Shown here piece by piece: positions 1-9,095 of a stretch of DNA of 64,000 nt; the first letter of the stretch is position 1, and each line of letters opens with the position of its first letter. The notes beneath the pieces are model-generated. The model was not told where the DNA came from. It was given only the letters and a program-made list of their open reading frames with translations, and made no database searches. The DNA is taken from contig NZ_CP036515.1 of assembly GCF_004323635.1 (NCBI RefSeq), positions 1,316,501 through 1,380,500 on the forward strand. Reading direction: 5' to 3'. A program made the translations under genes and the position numbers. This stretch comes from Lichenihabitans psoromatis (GTDB taxonomy: Bacteria; Pseudomonadota; Alphaproteobacteria; Rhizobiales; Beijerinckiaceae).

Positions 1-711
1 ACCATCGCTCATTGTGGCGACCGCGTCGCGAACCGCGTCGAGATTATACAGCGGTTCGCCCATTCCCATGAAGACGATATTCGACACCGCACGCGTCCCC
101 GGCGGCGGCACAAGCCCGTCTGTCGGCGGCGTAAGGCCGGGGAAATCGCCGAGTCGATCGCGCGCGACGACGAGTTGCGCCACGATCTCACGAGATGTGA
201 GATTGCGGACCAATTTCTGCGTGCCGGTGTGGCAGAAGGTGCATGTCAGCGTGCAGCCAACCTGGCTCGACACACACAAGGTTCCGCGATCGCTTTCCGG
301 GATATACACGACCTCGACCTCGGCCGCCTTCTGCTGCCGTTGCAGGTCCGGCCCTGAGCCAAGATCATCGAGCCTGATCAGCCATTTGCGCGTTCCGTCG
401 ATGGACACCTGCTCGCTGACGATCGAGGGTCTCGCGAGCGAATAGGTTTCGGCGAGGCGGGTCCGGAGCGGCTTGGCGACATTGAGCATTCCATCGAAGC
501 TGGTGAGCCCATGTCCATAGATCCACTGCCAGAGTTGCGCCCCGCGCATCCGAAGTTCACGCTCCGGCACGTCGATGGCGCGCAACGCCTCCGCCAACTC
601 GGCGCGTGTCATGCCGAGGAGCGATATTTTTCGGGTTGGTTGCGCCTGCGAGATCAACCGAGGCGCAACCAGGGTGATGGCGGTCTGATCCATCAGCAAT
701 TGATCGGTCAC
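1..711 (-). CDS. rlmN: 23S rRNA (adenine2503-C2)-methyltransferase RlmN, partial (C-terminus off the left edge)
   Basis: Radical SAM enzyme that methylates C2 of A2503 in 23S rRNA; the family also modifies A37 of some tRNAs. The translated part carries the iron-sulfur motif CTLTCTFC followed by HTGTQ, and further on [11 protein letters not shown], both RlmN signatures. The N-terminal [13 protein letters not shown] segment is the usual RNA-binding lead-in. I place the start at a GTG (711), preceded by GAGGAA five bases upstream. An in-frame ATG at 693 has no ribosome binding site. About 237 codons are visible of the usual 380-410; the second half, with the S-methyl cysteine region, lies outside the window. 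Confidence 0.93.
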   Translation of the reverse strand, partial: MTDQLLMDQTAITLVAPRLISQAQPTRKISLLGMTRAELAEALRAIDVPERELRMRGAQLWQWIYGHGLTSFDGMLNVAKPLRTRLAETYSLARPSIVSEQVSIDGTRKWLIRLDDLGSGPDLQRQQKAAEVEVVYIPESDRGTLCVSSQVGCTLTCTFCHTGTQKLVRNLTSREIVAQLVVARDRLGDFPGLTPPTDGLVPPPGTRAVSNIVFMGMGEPLYNLDAVRDAVATMSDG

Positions 712-728
712 CGGGGTTCCTCGTTTCC

Positions 729-1220
729 TTAAGCGCTCAGAGCGGCGAGCAGGGCCTTTGCCGAAGAGGCGTCGGCTCGCGAATTATTTTCTTCCACAGA
801 CAGGTGCTTCACCACGCCATCCTCGACCAGCATCGAATAGCGGTTCGAGCGAATCCCCATCCCACGTGCGCTTCCATCGAAATCCATGCCGATCGCCTTA
901 GCGAATGTCGCGGCCCCATCGGCAAGAAATTCCAGCACGCCGGCGCCGCCGCTTGCCTTCGCCCAAGCATCCATGACGAACACGTCATTGACGGCCGTCA
1001 CCGCAATCGCATCGACACCCTTTGCCTTCAGCGCCTCGGCATTGTCGAGATAGCCAGGAAGGTGGTTCTTGTGACAGGTCGGCGTGAACGCACCCGGCAC
1101 AGCGAAGAGCACCACCGTCCGTCCCTTGAAGATGTCATCCGTGGTGCGAACCGATACCCCATCCGCGGTCATGACCGTGAACTCGGCCTGCGGCAGGCGA
1201 TCACCGATTTGAATAGGCAT
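729..1220 (-). CDS. Peroxiredoxin, Prx5/AhpC-TSA type, 1-Cys
   Basis: Thiol peroxidase of 163 residues that reduces peroxides, in this family usually with glutathione or glutaredoxin. The peroxidatic site is [16 protein letters not shown] with the cysteine at residue 49. I see no second cysteine, so it is a 1-Cys enzyme needing an external thiol. The ATG at 1220 has GGAG seven bases upstream; an in-frame ATG at 1232 would add only four residues. It lies 11 bp after the end of the DsbD-like gene on the same strand and is probably cotranscribed with it, which would pair two thiol-redox functions. Family assignment is firm; the electron donor is inferred. Confidence 0.95.
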   Translation of the reverse strand: MPIQIGDRLPQAEFTVMTADGVSVRTTDDIFKGRTVVLFAVPGAFTPTCHKNHLPGYLDNAEALKAKGVDAIAVTAVNDVFVMDAWAKASGGAGVLEFLADGAATFAKAIGMDFDGSARGMGIRSNRYSMLVEDGVVKHLSVEENNSRADASSAKALLAALSA

Positions 1221-1231
1221 AGGCGGCTCCA

Positions 1232-2161
1232 TTAGGGTCTTGGTCCGGCGGTTCCGACATCCGACGCAACACGGCCCCGCACAGAGGTTTCGATCGCACC
1301 CGTCTTGTCGGTCAGCGTCAGTCGGAGGTCGATGGCGCGAATGTCGCTGCCGGTAGGTTGTTGAACGACGGTCAGCGGGAACGATACGGCGTTGCCGCCG
1401 GCATCGGATGCCGCACCGGATTGCACATACCACCCCTCTGGCGCTTCAACAAATAGGGACGCTCCGGTCGATGCGCGAGCCACGACGCTCAGCGACTTCA
1501 GATCGGCCGGATCGATCGTCACCCTGTCGATGGCCAAGCGATCCGGCGACTGAAGCGGCGTTTCACGTGGAACTTTCGCGAGCGCCTGCTGGACCTGCGC
1601 GATGTCGTCCGTCGAGCCGCTGTCCGTCAGGGTGAGATCGAGCATTGCGTGGACCGGCAGACATTGCGTGGCGCAAATGGCGTAGTCGACTGCCAGCTTC
1701 AGGGTCGCGGGCATTGCGGGCTCAATGCGTGTGAGGCGCACCGGAAACGTTACCTCGTCCTTGTAGCCGAACACCTCTGAACCAGCCTCGTCGAGTTTCA
1801 GGGGGGCAGGATACTCGACCTCGATATGGGCCACATTGGTCGATCCGGCCGTCGAAAATGTGGGAGGCGCTCCGGAATCGCCCGGTGTCCGCCAATAGGT
1901 AATGTAGCCGGGGTCGAGCCGGATCTCGAGCCCGAGCATCGACCCGGGCTGACCGGTGACCCGCCCCGCATCGATCAGCCGAACGGCCGAATGATCGCCC
2001 TGCACCCAGTCTGCCGACCCATCGGGGGCGGCCGCCCACGATGAAGTGGCCGCACTAGCGAGAAGCAGCGGGACCGCCAATATGAGAGGGGACAAGCGCT
2101 TTTTCGCTCGTCCCGAAACCGAGGCTTGTCGCCCTGGGCGTGGCGCGATTAGTCTGAGCAT
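1232..2161 (-). CDS. DsbD N-terminal-domain-like periplasmic protein (protein-disulfide reductase domain)
   Basis: About 309 residues. It opens with a basic stretch (RAKKR) and a hydrophobic segment ending in ASAATSSWA, a Sec signal peptide. The mature part matches the DsbD-alpha/thiol:disulfide interchange domain: a [15 protein letters not shown] block and the cysteine pair in CATQCLP, which in DsbD receives electrons from the membrane domain. There is no transmembrane core or thioredoxin domain, so this is only the periplasmic module. The start is uncertain: the ATG at 2161 has GGAAG about ten bases upstream, and its codon overlaps the yqgE start on the other strand. Earlier in-frame starts at 2185 and 2194 run deeper into yqgE. 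Confidence 0.85.
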   Translation of the reverse strand: MLRLIAPRPGRQASVSGRAKKRLSPLILAVPLLLASAATSSWAAAPDGSADWVQGDHSAVRLIDAGRVTGQPGSMLGLEIRLDPGYITYWRTPGDSGAPPTFSTAGSTNVAHIEVEYPAPLKLDEAGSEVFGYKDEVTFPVRLTRIEPAMPATLKLAVDYAICATQCLPVHAMLDLTLTDSGSTDDIAQVQQALAKVPRETPLQSPDRLAIDRVTIDPADLKSLSVVARASTGASLFVEAPEGWYVQSGAASDAGGNAVSFPLTVVQQPTGSDIRAIDLRLTLTDKTGAIETSVRGRVASDVGTAGPRP

Positions 2162-2771
2162 GATGACAAAATCTTCCAAAAACATCGACGACACTCACTT
2201 TCTCAGTGGGCATCTGCTGGTCGCTATGCCCGGCATGGCGGACGAGCGGTTCGATCGGGCCGTGATCTATCTCTGTGCACATTCGGCCGATGGCGCCATG
2301 GGCATCATCGTTAACCAACCCACCAATGCGGTGCGGTTCGCCGATCTCCTGGTTCAACTCGATGTGGTGGCCGAAGACGACGCGACCGACCTGAGCGATA
2401 AAGCCGCCGACGTTCCGGTGATCCAAGGGGGACCGGTCGAAACTGGACGGGGGTTCGTGCTGCATTCGGCAGATTACTTTGTCGATAGTTCGACGCTGCC
2501 GATCGACTCGGGCATTTCGTTGACCGCGACGGTCGATATCCTGCGCGCCATTGCGGAGGGCAGGGGGCCGGACCGTGCCGTTCTGGCGCTGGGTTACGCC
2601 GGCTGGGCTGCGGGACAACTCGAGACCGAGATGCAGGCCAATGGGTGGCTGCATTGCGCGGCCGACGATGCCATCGTGTTCGATCAGGCGCTCGACACGA
2701 AATACGACCGCGCGCTTCGCAAAATCGGCATCGATCCTGTGATGCTGTCATCCGAGGCCGGTCACGCCTGA
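2160..2771 (+). CDS. yqgE: YqgE/AlgH family protein (DUF179)
   Basis: A 203-residue member of the UPF0301/AlgH family, widespread in proteobacteria and of unresolved molecular function; AlgH was first linked to alginate regulation in Pseudomonas. Family hallmarks are [18 protein letters not shown], then [10 protein letters not shown], a central QGGPV, and [12 protein letters not shown] near the end. Two ATGs in a row (2160 and 2163) can start it, and neither has a good Shine-Dalgarno sequence. It is head to head with the DsbD-like gene, so no separate promoter space lies between them. The protein is full length for the family. Confidence 0.93.
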   Translation: MMTKSSKNIDDTHFLSGHLLVAMPGMADERFDRAVIYLCAHSADGAMGIIVNQPTNAVRFADLLVQLDVVAEDDATDLSDKAADVPVIQGGPVETGRGFVLHSADYFVDSSTLPIDSGISLTATVDILRAIAEGRGPDRAVLALGYAGWAAGQLETEMQANGWLHCAADDAIVFDQALDTKYDRALRKIGIDPVMLSSEAGHA

Positions 2772-2791
2772 GGCGAGGCGAGACGACCAGT

Positions 2792-3547
2792 TCACCCCGC
2801 GACGCGCCAATCCCCCAAAGCGGCTTGCACCAGCGTCAGTGCCGCGACGGCGGCGGTGTCGGCCCGTAGGATGCGTGGCCCGAGCCAAAGCCGCATCACA
2901 TTCGGCAGGGCCAGCAGAGCCTGTCGCTCGTCTTCCGCAAAGCCGCCTTCCGGGCCGAGGAGAACCCCGACCGGCGCCGTCGGCGAGACCCCAGCAGGAG
3001 GGATGCCCAAGGCATTGCGGTGGTCCGCATCTTCATCGCAGAAGACAATCAGGTGATCGCTCGGCCAATCGGCGAGCCAAGCCTCAAACTTTCGCTCTTC
3101 CGTGATCATCGGGACGGCGAGGATGCCGCATTGCTCGGCCGCCTCGATCGCATTGGCGCGCATCCGGTCGAGATTGATGCGGCTGACTTGCGTGTGCCGC
3201 GTCATCACAGGATGCAGCACGCCGGCTCCCATCTCGACGGCCTTCTGAACCACGTAGTCGAGCCTGGCGTGTTTCAAGGGCGCGAAGCAATAATGGATGC
3301 GGCTCGGCACCGTCTGCTCGCGTGTTTGTTCGACCACATGGAGGATCGCTGCCTTGCGTCCGGTCGCCGCCAGGGTCGCGCGCCATTCGCCATGTTGCCC
3401 GTTGAAGATGAGCAGCGGATCGCCTTCGCTGAACCGAAGAACGTTCAGCAGATAGTTGGCCTGCTGACGGTCGAGCGGCAGAGCGACATCGCAAGCGAGG
3501 GGGGCGTCGACGAACAGCCGCTGCGAAGTAAAGTCGATACGAGCCAC
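2792..3547 (-). CDS. rsmE: 16S rRNA (uracil1498-N3)-methyltransferase RsmE
   Basis: SPOUT-fold SAM-dependent methyltransferase that makes m3U1498 in 16S rRNA. At 251 residues it has the usual length. The SAM-binding knot is visible as GVLLGPEGGFAEDE followed by LWLGPRILRADTAAVAAL. The N-terminal PUA-like RNA-binding region includes HYLLNVLR-like sequence (here NYLLNVLRFSEGD). The start is GTG at 3547, with AAGGA seven bases upstream. It is convergent with yqgE; the two stops are about 20 bp apart. Confidence 0.96.
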   Translation of the reverse strand: MARIDFTSQRLFVDAPLACDVALPLDRQQANYLLNVLRFSEGDPLLIFNGQHGEWRATLAATGRKAAILHVVEQTREQTVPSRIHYCFAPLKHARLDYVVQKAVEMGAGVLHPVMTRHTQVSRINLDRMRANAIEAAEQCGILAVPMITEERKFEAWLADWPSDHLIVFCDEDADHRNALGIPPAGVSPTAPVGVLLGPEGGFAEDERQALLALPNVMRLWLGPRILRADTAAVAALTLVQAALGDWRVAG

Positions 3548-3657
3548 GAATCAGTCCTTGCCATCAAGACGCCTTTATTCGGCACTTTTTATCCGCTAGA
3601 CAATCGAGATACAAAGACGTGCGTCGAGCGGCGTTCGCGGAGCAAGAGACCGACACG

Positions 3658-4131
3658 ATGACAGACGGCATGTTTCAAGAGCTAACGGTCAAGACGGGCG
3701 TTTCTCGGAGCCTGCTGCGTGTTGCGGTCCTGGCGATCGCCGGCACTGCCTGTGCAAGCGCCGCCATGGCGGATTGCAATGACGACTTCGCCAAGCTGAT
3801 GAGCAAGCGCATGAGCGAGATCGGCGCGCTAAACAAGATTTCCAAATCCAACGGCGGTAAGCTCGATCCGATCGCCGCATGCCCACGCTTGAAGAGCCTC
3901 TCGGCTGCCGAGGGCGAAGTCGTCAATTACATGACGAAGAACAAGGAATGGTGCGGCCTTCCGGACGATCTGATCGAGAAGATGACGGCGAGCCGCGCCA
4001 AAACTGCGAGCATTGCGGTCAAAGCCTGTAGCTTTGCGGTCAAGATGAAGCAGGCTCAACAGCAACAGGCCCAGCAGGCGCAGCAGGGGCAACAGGAACA
4101 AGCCGTCAAGTTGCCGACCGGCCCCCTGTAA
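3658..4131 (+). CDS. Small secreted protein with Gln-rich C-terminus, function unknown
   Basis: I do not recognise the family. The 157-residue product has a signal peptide (LLRVAVLAIAGTACASAAMA, cleavage probably before DCNDDF). The mature region is about 100 residues with three or four cysteines, possibly disulfide bonded. It ends in a Gln/Ala-rich tail (QQQQAQQAQQGQQEQ). I chose the ATG at 3658 because it gives a normal signal peptide n-region; an in-frame GTG at 3619 would add 13 residues. It lies alone between rsmE (divergent) and ubiA (44 bp downstream). Expression is plausible but no strong ribosome binding site is visible. Confidence 0.7.
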   Translation: MTDGMFQELTVKTGVSRSLLRVAVLAIAGTACASAAMADCNDDFAKLMSKRMSEIGALNKISKSNGGKLDPIAACPRLKSLSAAEGEVVNYMTKNKEWCGLPDDLIEKMTASRAKTASIAVKACSFAVKMKQAQQQQAQQAQQGQQEQAVKLPTGPL

Positions 4132-4175
4132 AGGCTTGTCGCGCACGAGGCGAGCCACGATAGCGGGTTCCGACG

Positions 4176-5108
4176 ATGGCTGAGCCGAATGCCTACGCGT
4201 TGCCCGATACGACGGGCCATTGGGTCATTCGCTACTCGCCCGAAGCATGGCGTCCCTATCTTCAGCTCGCGCGGATCGATCGACCGATCGGTTGGCAATT
4301 GTTGCTCCTGCCGTGCCTATGGGGCGCGGCTTTGGCAGGGGTCGCGGCCCATCGGGCGCCGGATCTTTTGCAGATCCTCCTATTTGCGGTCGGCTCGATC
4401 GCCATGCGAGGCGCGGGATCGACCTTCAACGACATCGTCGATCGAGATATTGATCTCCAGGTAGAGCGCACCCGAAACCGGCCGATTCCGAGCGGCCGCG
4501 TCACCCGCAAGCAGGCTGCGGTCTTTCTGGTCGTCCAGATCCTGATTGGGCTGGCGGTGCTGCTCTGCTTCAATCATTTCACAATCGCGCTCGCCTGTGC
4601 GTCGTTGGTGATCGTCGCGCTTTATCCCTTCGCCAAGCGGGTTTCATCTTGGCCCCAAGCCGTCTTGGGGCTGGCTTTTGCCTGGGGTGCGCTGGTCGCC
4701 TGGGCCGCCGTTTTCGGCTCGCTGGCTTGGGCGCCCATTTTGCTCTACGCCGCTGCGATCTTCTGGACCATCGGCTATGATACGATCTACGCGTTGCAGG
4801 ATCGGACCGATGATGCGGTGGTCGGCATCGGTTCGACGGCTCTGTTCTTCGGCGACAAGGTGCGGTTCGGCGTCGGAGCGCTCTATGCCGTCGCGCTCGC
4901 GCTCGCGGTCGGGGCCGTCACCCTCGCGGGGGGCGGGGTCTGGGCTTGGCTCGGTGTCGCGGCCTTCGGCTGTCACCTCGCTTGGCAGGTTTTCCGGATC
5001 GCGCCAGAGAGCACGACCCGGTCGCTCGATCTTTTCCGCGCCAATCGTTATGCGGGGTTGATGCTTTTCGTTGGCCTCGCGGTCCAAGCCCTGTCGGATC
5101 GGCTCTAG
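4176..5108 (+). CDS. ubiA: 4-hydroxybenzoate polyprenyltransferase UbiA
   Basis: Integral membrane prenyltransferase that attaches the polyprenyl tail to 4-hydroxybenzoate in ubiquinone synthesis. The 310-residue protein has about eight hydrophobic helices. Both Mg-diphosphate sites are present: NDIVDRDID in the first loop and YDTIYALQDRTDD in the second. RPIGWQLLLLPCLWG near the N-terminus is typical of UbiA. Other ubi genes are not adjacent, which is common in Alphaproteobacteria. The start ATG at 4176 lacks a strong ribosome binding site. Confidence 0.96.
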   Translation: MAEPNAYALPDTTGHWVIRYSPEAWRPYLQLARIDRPIGWQLLLLPCLWGAALAGVAAHRAPDLLQILLFAVGSIAMRGAGSTFNDIVDRDIDLQVERTRNRPIPSGRVTRKQAAVFLVVQILIGLAVLLCFNHFTIALACASLVIVALYPFAKRVSSWPQAVLGLAFAWGALVAWAAVFGSLAWAPILLYAAAIFWTIGYDTIYALQDRTDDAVVGIGSTALFFGDKVRFGVGALYAVALALAVGAVTLAGGGVWAWLGVAAFGCHLAWQVFRIAPESTTRSLDLFRANRYAGLMLFVGLAVQALSDRL

Positions 5109-5109
5109 C

Positions 5110-5157
5110 CTCAAGCACCCGTGACAATCCATGTCACCCGCGACCGGGAACCTTGAG
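5110..5157. other. Nested inverted repeat after ubiA
   Basis: GTGACA (5121-5126) and TGTCAC (5132-5137) form a six-base hairpin with a 5-nt loop. The outer arms CTCAAG (5110-5115) and CTTGAG (5152-5157) could pair outside it. There is no T-run, so it is at best a weak terminator or RNA stabiliser after ubiA. Confidence 0.3.
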
Positions 5158-5254
5158 CGCAACGGTTTGGTTCGCCTTCGCATCCAGTGGTTCTTGAGGG
5201 CCGTCGCCCGGCTCGTGGCGAAAGACCCTCGTCGTCTCGCGAGTAAGCCCGTCG

Positions 5255-6892
5255 ATGAGAAGCAGTTCCGTGCCGAAGAGCCACGCCAAACCGGCGGTGG
5301 CCTCAAAACCGAAACAGACAGGCGCGGAGCTCAAGGGTGTCAACCCATGGGTCATCGCCAGCATTGTGTCGATCGCGACCTTCATGGAGGTGCTCGACAC
5401 GACAATCGCCAATGTGGCGCTCCGCTATATTGCGGGCGGCTTGGCTGTCGGGCCGGATGAGGCCGCCTGGGTCGTCACGACTTATCTGGTCGCCAATGCG
5501 ATCGTGCTGTGTGCCAGCGGCTGGATCTCGAAGGCCTTCGGTCGTAAGCGTTTTTTCCTCGTCTGCCTCGCCCTCTTCTCGATCAGTTCGGTGTTATGTG
5601 GGCTCGCCTGGAGCCTGCCGTCCCTGCTCTTGTTCCGCATCATGCAGGGTCTTGCGGGTGGCGGCATGACACCGGTGGCGCAGTCCATCCTGGCGGCGGC
5701 GTTCCCGCCCGAAAAGCGCGGCCAAGGCTTTGCCCTCTACGGCATCGCGGTGGTGGTCGCTCCGGTTGTCGGTCCGACGCTCGGGGGCTGGCTGAGTGAC
5801 AATTATTCCTGGCACTGGTGCTTTCTGATCAATGCTCCGGTCGGCATCGCCTGCATCCTCCTGGTGCATTTCTACATCCCGGATTCCGCCAAGGAGATCG
5901 CCGATCGTGCCAAGCTCTGGGCCAAGGGGCTCCGCTTCGACTACATCGGCTTCATCCTGATCGCGACGTTCCTCGGCGCCTTGGAAGTCGTGCTCGACCG
6001 CGGGCAGGAGGATGACTGGTTCGGCTCCGGCTTCATCATCACGTTCGCGGTCATCACGGCACTGTCGTTGATCCTGTTCATCCCGTGGGAGCTGACCCGC
6101 AAGGATCCGGTAATCGACCTCAAGATGCTGGCGGGGCGGCAGTTCGGGGCGTGCTTCCTCGTGATGCTCGCGACGGGCGCGATTCTGATCGCCACCACAC
6201 AATTTCTTCCGCAGCTGCTGCAAGACTATTACGGCTACACCGCAACCCTGGCAGGGCTGGCGCTGTCGCCCGGTGGCCTTGTCACCATGTTCATGATGTT
6301 CGTCGTCGGGCGCATCTCCGGGCTGGTGCAGCCGAAATATCTTATCGCGGTCGGGGCGCTCATCGTGGCGCTGGCGATGTATTATTTGACCAATATCTAC
6401 GCCGACAACAGCTTCGAGTTCTTCGTGTGGTCACGCGTCTATATCGGCATGGGCTTGCCGCTGATCTTCATTCCGATCACGACGGCGTCTTACGATGGCA
6501 TCCCGCCCGAGAAGACCGATCAAGCCTCCGCGCTCATCAACATGGCGCGAAACCTCGGCGGCTCGATGGGGGTCTCGCTCGCGCAGACCGTGTTGGCCCG
6601 CCGGGAGCAGTTCCACCAGAGCCGCCTCGTCGAGACGGTTGGCTCATGGAACCCGTTCTATGGCGAGACCCTCAATCGAGCGACGCAATATTATGCAAAC
6701 CAAGGGGGTGGCGGGGGCACACCCTCACAGAAGGCCGTGGGCTGGATCGGGCAGCAGGTTCAGACGCAGGCGGCATTTCTGGCCTATATCGATGTATTTT
6801 ACGCGTTGGCGATCGTGTCGGCCGTCGCGGTGCCACTCGCCCTGACGCTACGATCCGTCAAAGCCGGTAAAGCGCCAGCCGGCGCGCATTGA
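5255..6892 (+). CDS. DHA2-family MFS transporter (EmrB/QacA type, 14 TM)
   Basis: A 545-residue inner-membrane drug:proton antiporter. The DHA2 signature FMEVLDTTIANVAL lies in helix 1, with the motif-C-like GIAVVVAPVVGPTLGGWLSD in helix 5 and FPPEKRGQG in the loop before it. It is closest to EmrB-type pumps, which normally work with a periplasmic HlyD-like adaptor (EmrA) and an outer-membrane channel, but no adaptor gene is next to it. The hydrophilic insert near the C-terminus contains a Gly run (QGGGGGTPSQ). The ATG at 5255 is preferred because the family starts shortly before the first helix; the ribosome binding site is weak. The substrate cannot be inferred. Confidence 0.92.
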   Translation: MRSSSVPKSHAKPAVASKPKQTGAELKGVNPWVIASIVSIATFMEVLDTTIANVALRYIAGGLAVGPDEAAWVVTTYLVANAIVLCASGWISKAFGRKRFFLVCLALFSISSVLCGLAWSLPSLLLFRIMQGLAGGGMTPVAQSILAAAFPPEKRGQGFALYGIAVVVAPVVGPTLGGWLSDNYSWHWCFLINAPVGIACILLVHFYIPDSAKEIADRAKLWAKGLRFDYIGFILIATFLGALEVVLDRGQEDDWFGSGFIITFAVITALSLILFIPWELTRKDPVIDLKMLAGRQFGACFLVMLATGAILIATTQFLPQLLQDYYGYTATLAGLALSPGGLVTMFMMFVVGRISGLVQPKYLIAVGALIVALAMYYLTNIYADNSFEFFVWSRVYIGMGLPLIFIPITTASYDGIPPEKTDQASALINMARNLGGSMGVSLAQTVLARREQFHQSRLVETVGSWNPFYGETLNRATQYYANQGGGGGTPSQKAVGWIGQQVQTQAAFLAYIDVFYALAIVSAVAVPLALTLRSVKAGKAPAGAH

Positions 6893-6912
6893 CGGGGAAG
6901 CTTCAGCCCCTG

Positions 6913-7425
6913 TCAGGAGAGGCGCATTCCGGCGCGCGCCTGCGCGAGACCGCGCGACAATCGATCGGCGAATTTCGCCTTCTGGTCCGGACCGAGAAAC
7001 GATGCGACTTCGAGCCGTTGCCCGCGCGAGACGACATCGATCCGCATGGTGCCATAATCTTCATGCTCGTCGCGCTGCAGCCGCACCCAAGAGGGGTTGA
7101 ACCGCCATTCGGCTCGAAGACCCTTGGGGCTCACCTTGGCGACCGAGAGTTCGAGAACCGTCAGGGTCACGTCTTCATAGGCGCGAGCCTGCCGAAAACT
7201 GGCCTTGAACGCGATATAGACCGCGAGCACATCGAGCCCCATGAAGCCGGCGACCGGCCAGGCTCCCATCATCACGAAGGGGAGGCTCGCCACCACGCCG
7301 CCCGCGCCAACGGCTCCGAGCAGGACGTGAAACTGCTTCCGGCTGAGGGAGCGGTGCGGGCGCAACCGTTCGGACAGGATCGGCATGTCGGCTGGATCGA
7401 TCGGTTGATCGGGGACGTGAGACAC
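6913..7425 (-). CDS. DUF2244 domain-containing membrane protein
   Basis: A 170-residue protein of the DUF2244 family, common in Alphaproteobacteria and of unknown function. It shows RPHRSLSRKQF, two adjacent hydrophobic helices (around LLGAVGAGGVVASLPFVM and WPVAGFMGLDVLAVYIAF), then a soluble C-terminal beta-rich part (LRAEWRFNPSWVRLQR). I chose the GTG at 7425 because GAGG lies seven bases upstream. Longer in-frame starts would run into nth, which diverges from it. Pairing of this family with nth recurs in rhizobia. Confidence 0.85.
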   Translation of the reverse strand: MSHVPDQPIDPADMPILSERLRPHRSLSRKQFHVLLGAVGAGGVVASLPFVMMGAWPVAGFMGLDVLAVYIAFKASFRQARAYEDVTLTVLELSVAKVSPKGLRAEWRFNPSWVRLQRDEHEDYGTMRIDVVSRGQRLEVASFLGPDQKAKFADRLSRGLAQARAGMRLS

Positions 7426-7474
7426 GATCGACCTCGCGGCTTGTTCTCGAACTGCCGTGGAGTATAAGACCGCG

Positions 7475-8203
7475 ATGGCTCGAGGAAAGATGCGGCTCTC
7501 GCCCAAGCTCGGCAAAGGGCGTCAATCGGCGACCATGTCGCAGGCAGAGATGACGCGGATCGACGCCATCTTCACGCGGTTTCGCGAGCGCGATCCCGCC
7601 CCCGTGACCGAACTGATCTATATGACGCCGTTCAGCCTCCTGGTTGCGGTCGTGCTTTCGGCCCAGGCCACGGACGTGAGCGTCAACAAGGCGACGCCGG
7701 CTTTGTTCGCTCGCGCTGCCGATCCGGCCGCCATGGTGGCGCTGGGCGAAGCGCAGGTGCGCGATGCGATCAAGACGATCGGGCTTTACAACATGAAGGC
7801 CAAGAACGTCGTGGCCTTGAGCGAAAGACTGCTCCTTGATCATGCGGGCGAGGTGCCGCGCGACCGCGCCGCGCTTGAAGCGCTGCCAGGGGTCGGAACG
7901 AAAACGGCCGCCGTGGTGATGAACGCCTTATGGGGGGAGCCGACGATCGCGGTCGACACCCATGTGTTCCGCGTCTCGAATCGCTTGCCGCTTGCGGTCG
8001 GCAAGACGGCAGATGCTGTCGAGGCCGGATTGATGCAGGTCATCCCGGACGCCTTCAAGCCGCATGCCCACCACTGGCTGATCCTGCACGGCCGCTATAC
8101 CTGCACGGCGCGACGGCCCGCCTGTCCGACCTGTCTCGTGCGCGACCTCTGTCTGTGGCCGGACAAGACAGTGGCGCCGCCGCAACGCGGGGTTGAAGCC
8201 TAG
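7475..8203 (+). CDS. nth: Endonuclease III (DNA glycosylase/AP lyase)
   Basis: Base-excision repair enzyme that removes oxidised pyrimidines and cleaves AP sites. It has the helix-hairpin-helix LPGVGTKTAAVV with the catalytic lysine, the catalytic aspartate in VDTHVFRVSNR, and the 4Fe-4S cluster ligands in CTARRPACPTCLVRDLC (C-x6-C-x2-C-x5-C). The core is full length. Start choice: the ATG at 7475 is reported, but the ATG at 7490 has GAGGA directly upstream and may be used. An ATG at 7535 is also possible and closest to the usual N-terminus. Confidence 0.96.
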   Translation: MARGKMRLSPKLGKGRQSATMSQAEMTRIDAIFTRFRERDPAPVTELIYMTPFSLLVAVVLSAQATDVSVNKATPALFARAADPAAMVALGEAQVRDAIKTIGLYNMKAKNVVALSERLLLDHAGEVPRDRAALEALPGVGTKTAAVVMNALWGEPTIAVDTHVFRVSNRLPLAVGKTADAVEAGLMQVIPDAFKPHAHHWLILHGRYTCTARRPACPTCLVRDLCLWPDKTVAPPQRGVEA

Positions 8204-8281
8204 AAAGGCTCGGCCTATAGGGTCACAGTCTTTCGCGTGAGATCGGGCGATGATGCCGATGACCCGGCCCACTTCTCATCC

Positions 8282-8297
8282 TTAACGCTGACTTAAC
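8282..8297. promoter_or_regulatory. Candidate CtrA binding site (TTAA-N7-TTAAC)
   Basis: TTAA at 8282-8285, seven bases (CGCTGAC), then TTAAC at 8293-8297. This matches the full consensus of the alphaproteobacterial cell-cycle regulator CtrA. It lies 106 bp before the gst-queG-epimerase operon and about 80 bp after nth. The match is exact; function is inferred. Confidence 0.45.
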
Positions 8298-8402
8298 GGC
8301 TTCGGGCGACAAGCAGACACCCAAGACGTGGCTCGTGTCGTTGCGGGCCGATCCACTCGAACGCCATGCCCTCTCCTACGGCTGGCCGGTCTTCAGGGCG
8401 AC

Positions 8403-9095
8403 ATGACGGACCTCTATCATTATCCCCTTTGCCCGCATTCGCGTTACGTCCGACTTGTTCTCGGGGAGCTCGGTATCGAGCCGCAATTGATCGAGGAGCG
8501 GGCATTCGACCGGCGTGAGGAGTTCCTTCTGATGAACCCGGCCGGAACCACCCCGGTGTTGGTGGAAGACGCCTTGCCGCCGGTGCCGGGCTGGGCGCCG
8601 ATCGGCGAATATCTCGATGAAACGCGCGGGTTGGCGCTGGGCCCTCAACGTCTGCTGCCCGACGATCCCGCTGGACGTGTGGAAGTGCGTCGATTGCTGG
8701 ATTGGTTCAACATCAAATTCTTCAACGAAGTGTCGAGCCATCTCGTGACCGAGAAGGTCTATAAGCGCTTCATGAGCTACGATCAGGGTGGCGGGGCGCC
8801 CGACATGGACATCGTGCGGGTGGCACGCGCCAACATCCGCTACCACATGCGCTATATCGGGTATCTGATCCGCACCCGAAACTGGCTCGCGGGGGAGACC
8901 ATGACCTATGCGGATCTGGCGGCGGCGGCGCATCTGTCGACGATGGACTTCCTGGGCGACGTGCCATGGGCCGAAGACGAGACCGCGAAGGCCTGGTATG
9001 TTCGGGTGAAGTCGCGTCCGGCCTTTCGCGCGCTGCTGGCCGATCGGGTGCCGGGCATCACACCGAGTCCGATCTACGCCGACCTGGATTTTTGA
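8403..9095 (+). CDS. Glutathione S-transferase family protein
   Basis: A 230-residue GST-fold protein. The N-terminal thioredoxin-like domain begins [20 protein letters not shown] with a cysteine in the position used by beta/omega-type enzymes, and contains the cis-proline turn in [12 protein letters not shown]. The C-terminal helical domain has [18 protein letters not shown], the N-capping box region. The ATG at 8403 follows CAGGGCGAC; the open frame upstream is not conserved-looking. The stop overlaps the start of queG (TTGA), and this gst-queG pairing is common in Hyphomicrobiales. The substrate is unknown. Confidence 0.93.
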   Translation: MTDLYHYPLCPHSRYVRLVLGELGIEPQLIEERAFDRREEFLLMNPAGTTPVLVEDALPPVPGWAPIGEYLDETRGLALGPQRLLPDDPAGRVEVRRLLDWFNIKFFNEVSSHLVTEKVYKRFMSYDQGGGAPDMDIVRVARANIRYHMRYIGYLIRTRNWLAGETMTYADLAAAAHLSTMDFLGDVPWAEDETAKAWYVRVKSRPAFRALLADRVPGITPSPIYADLDF

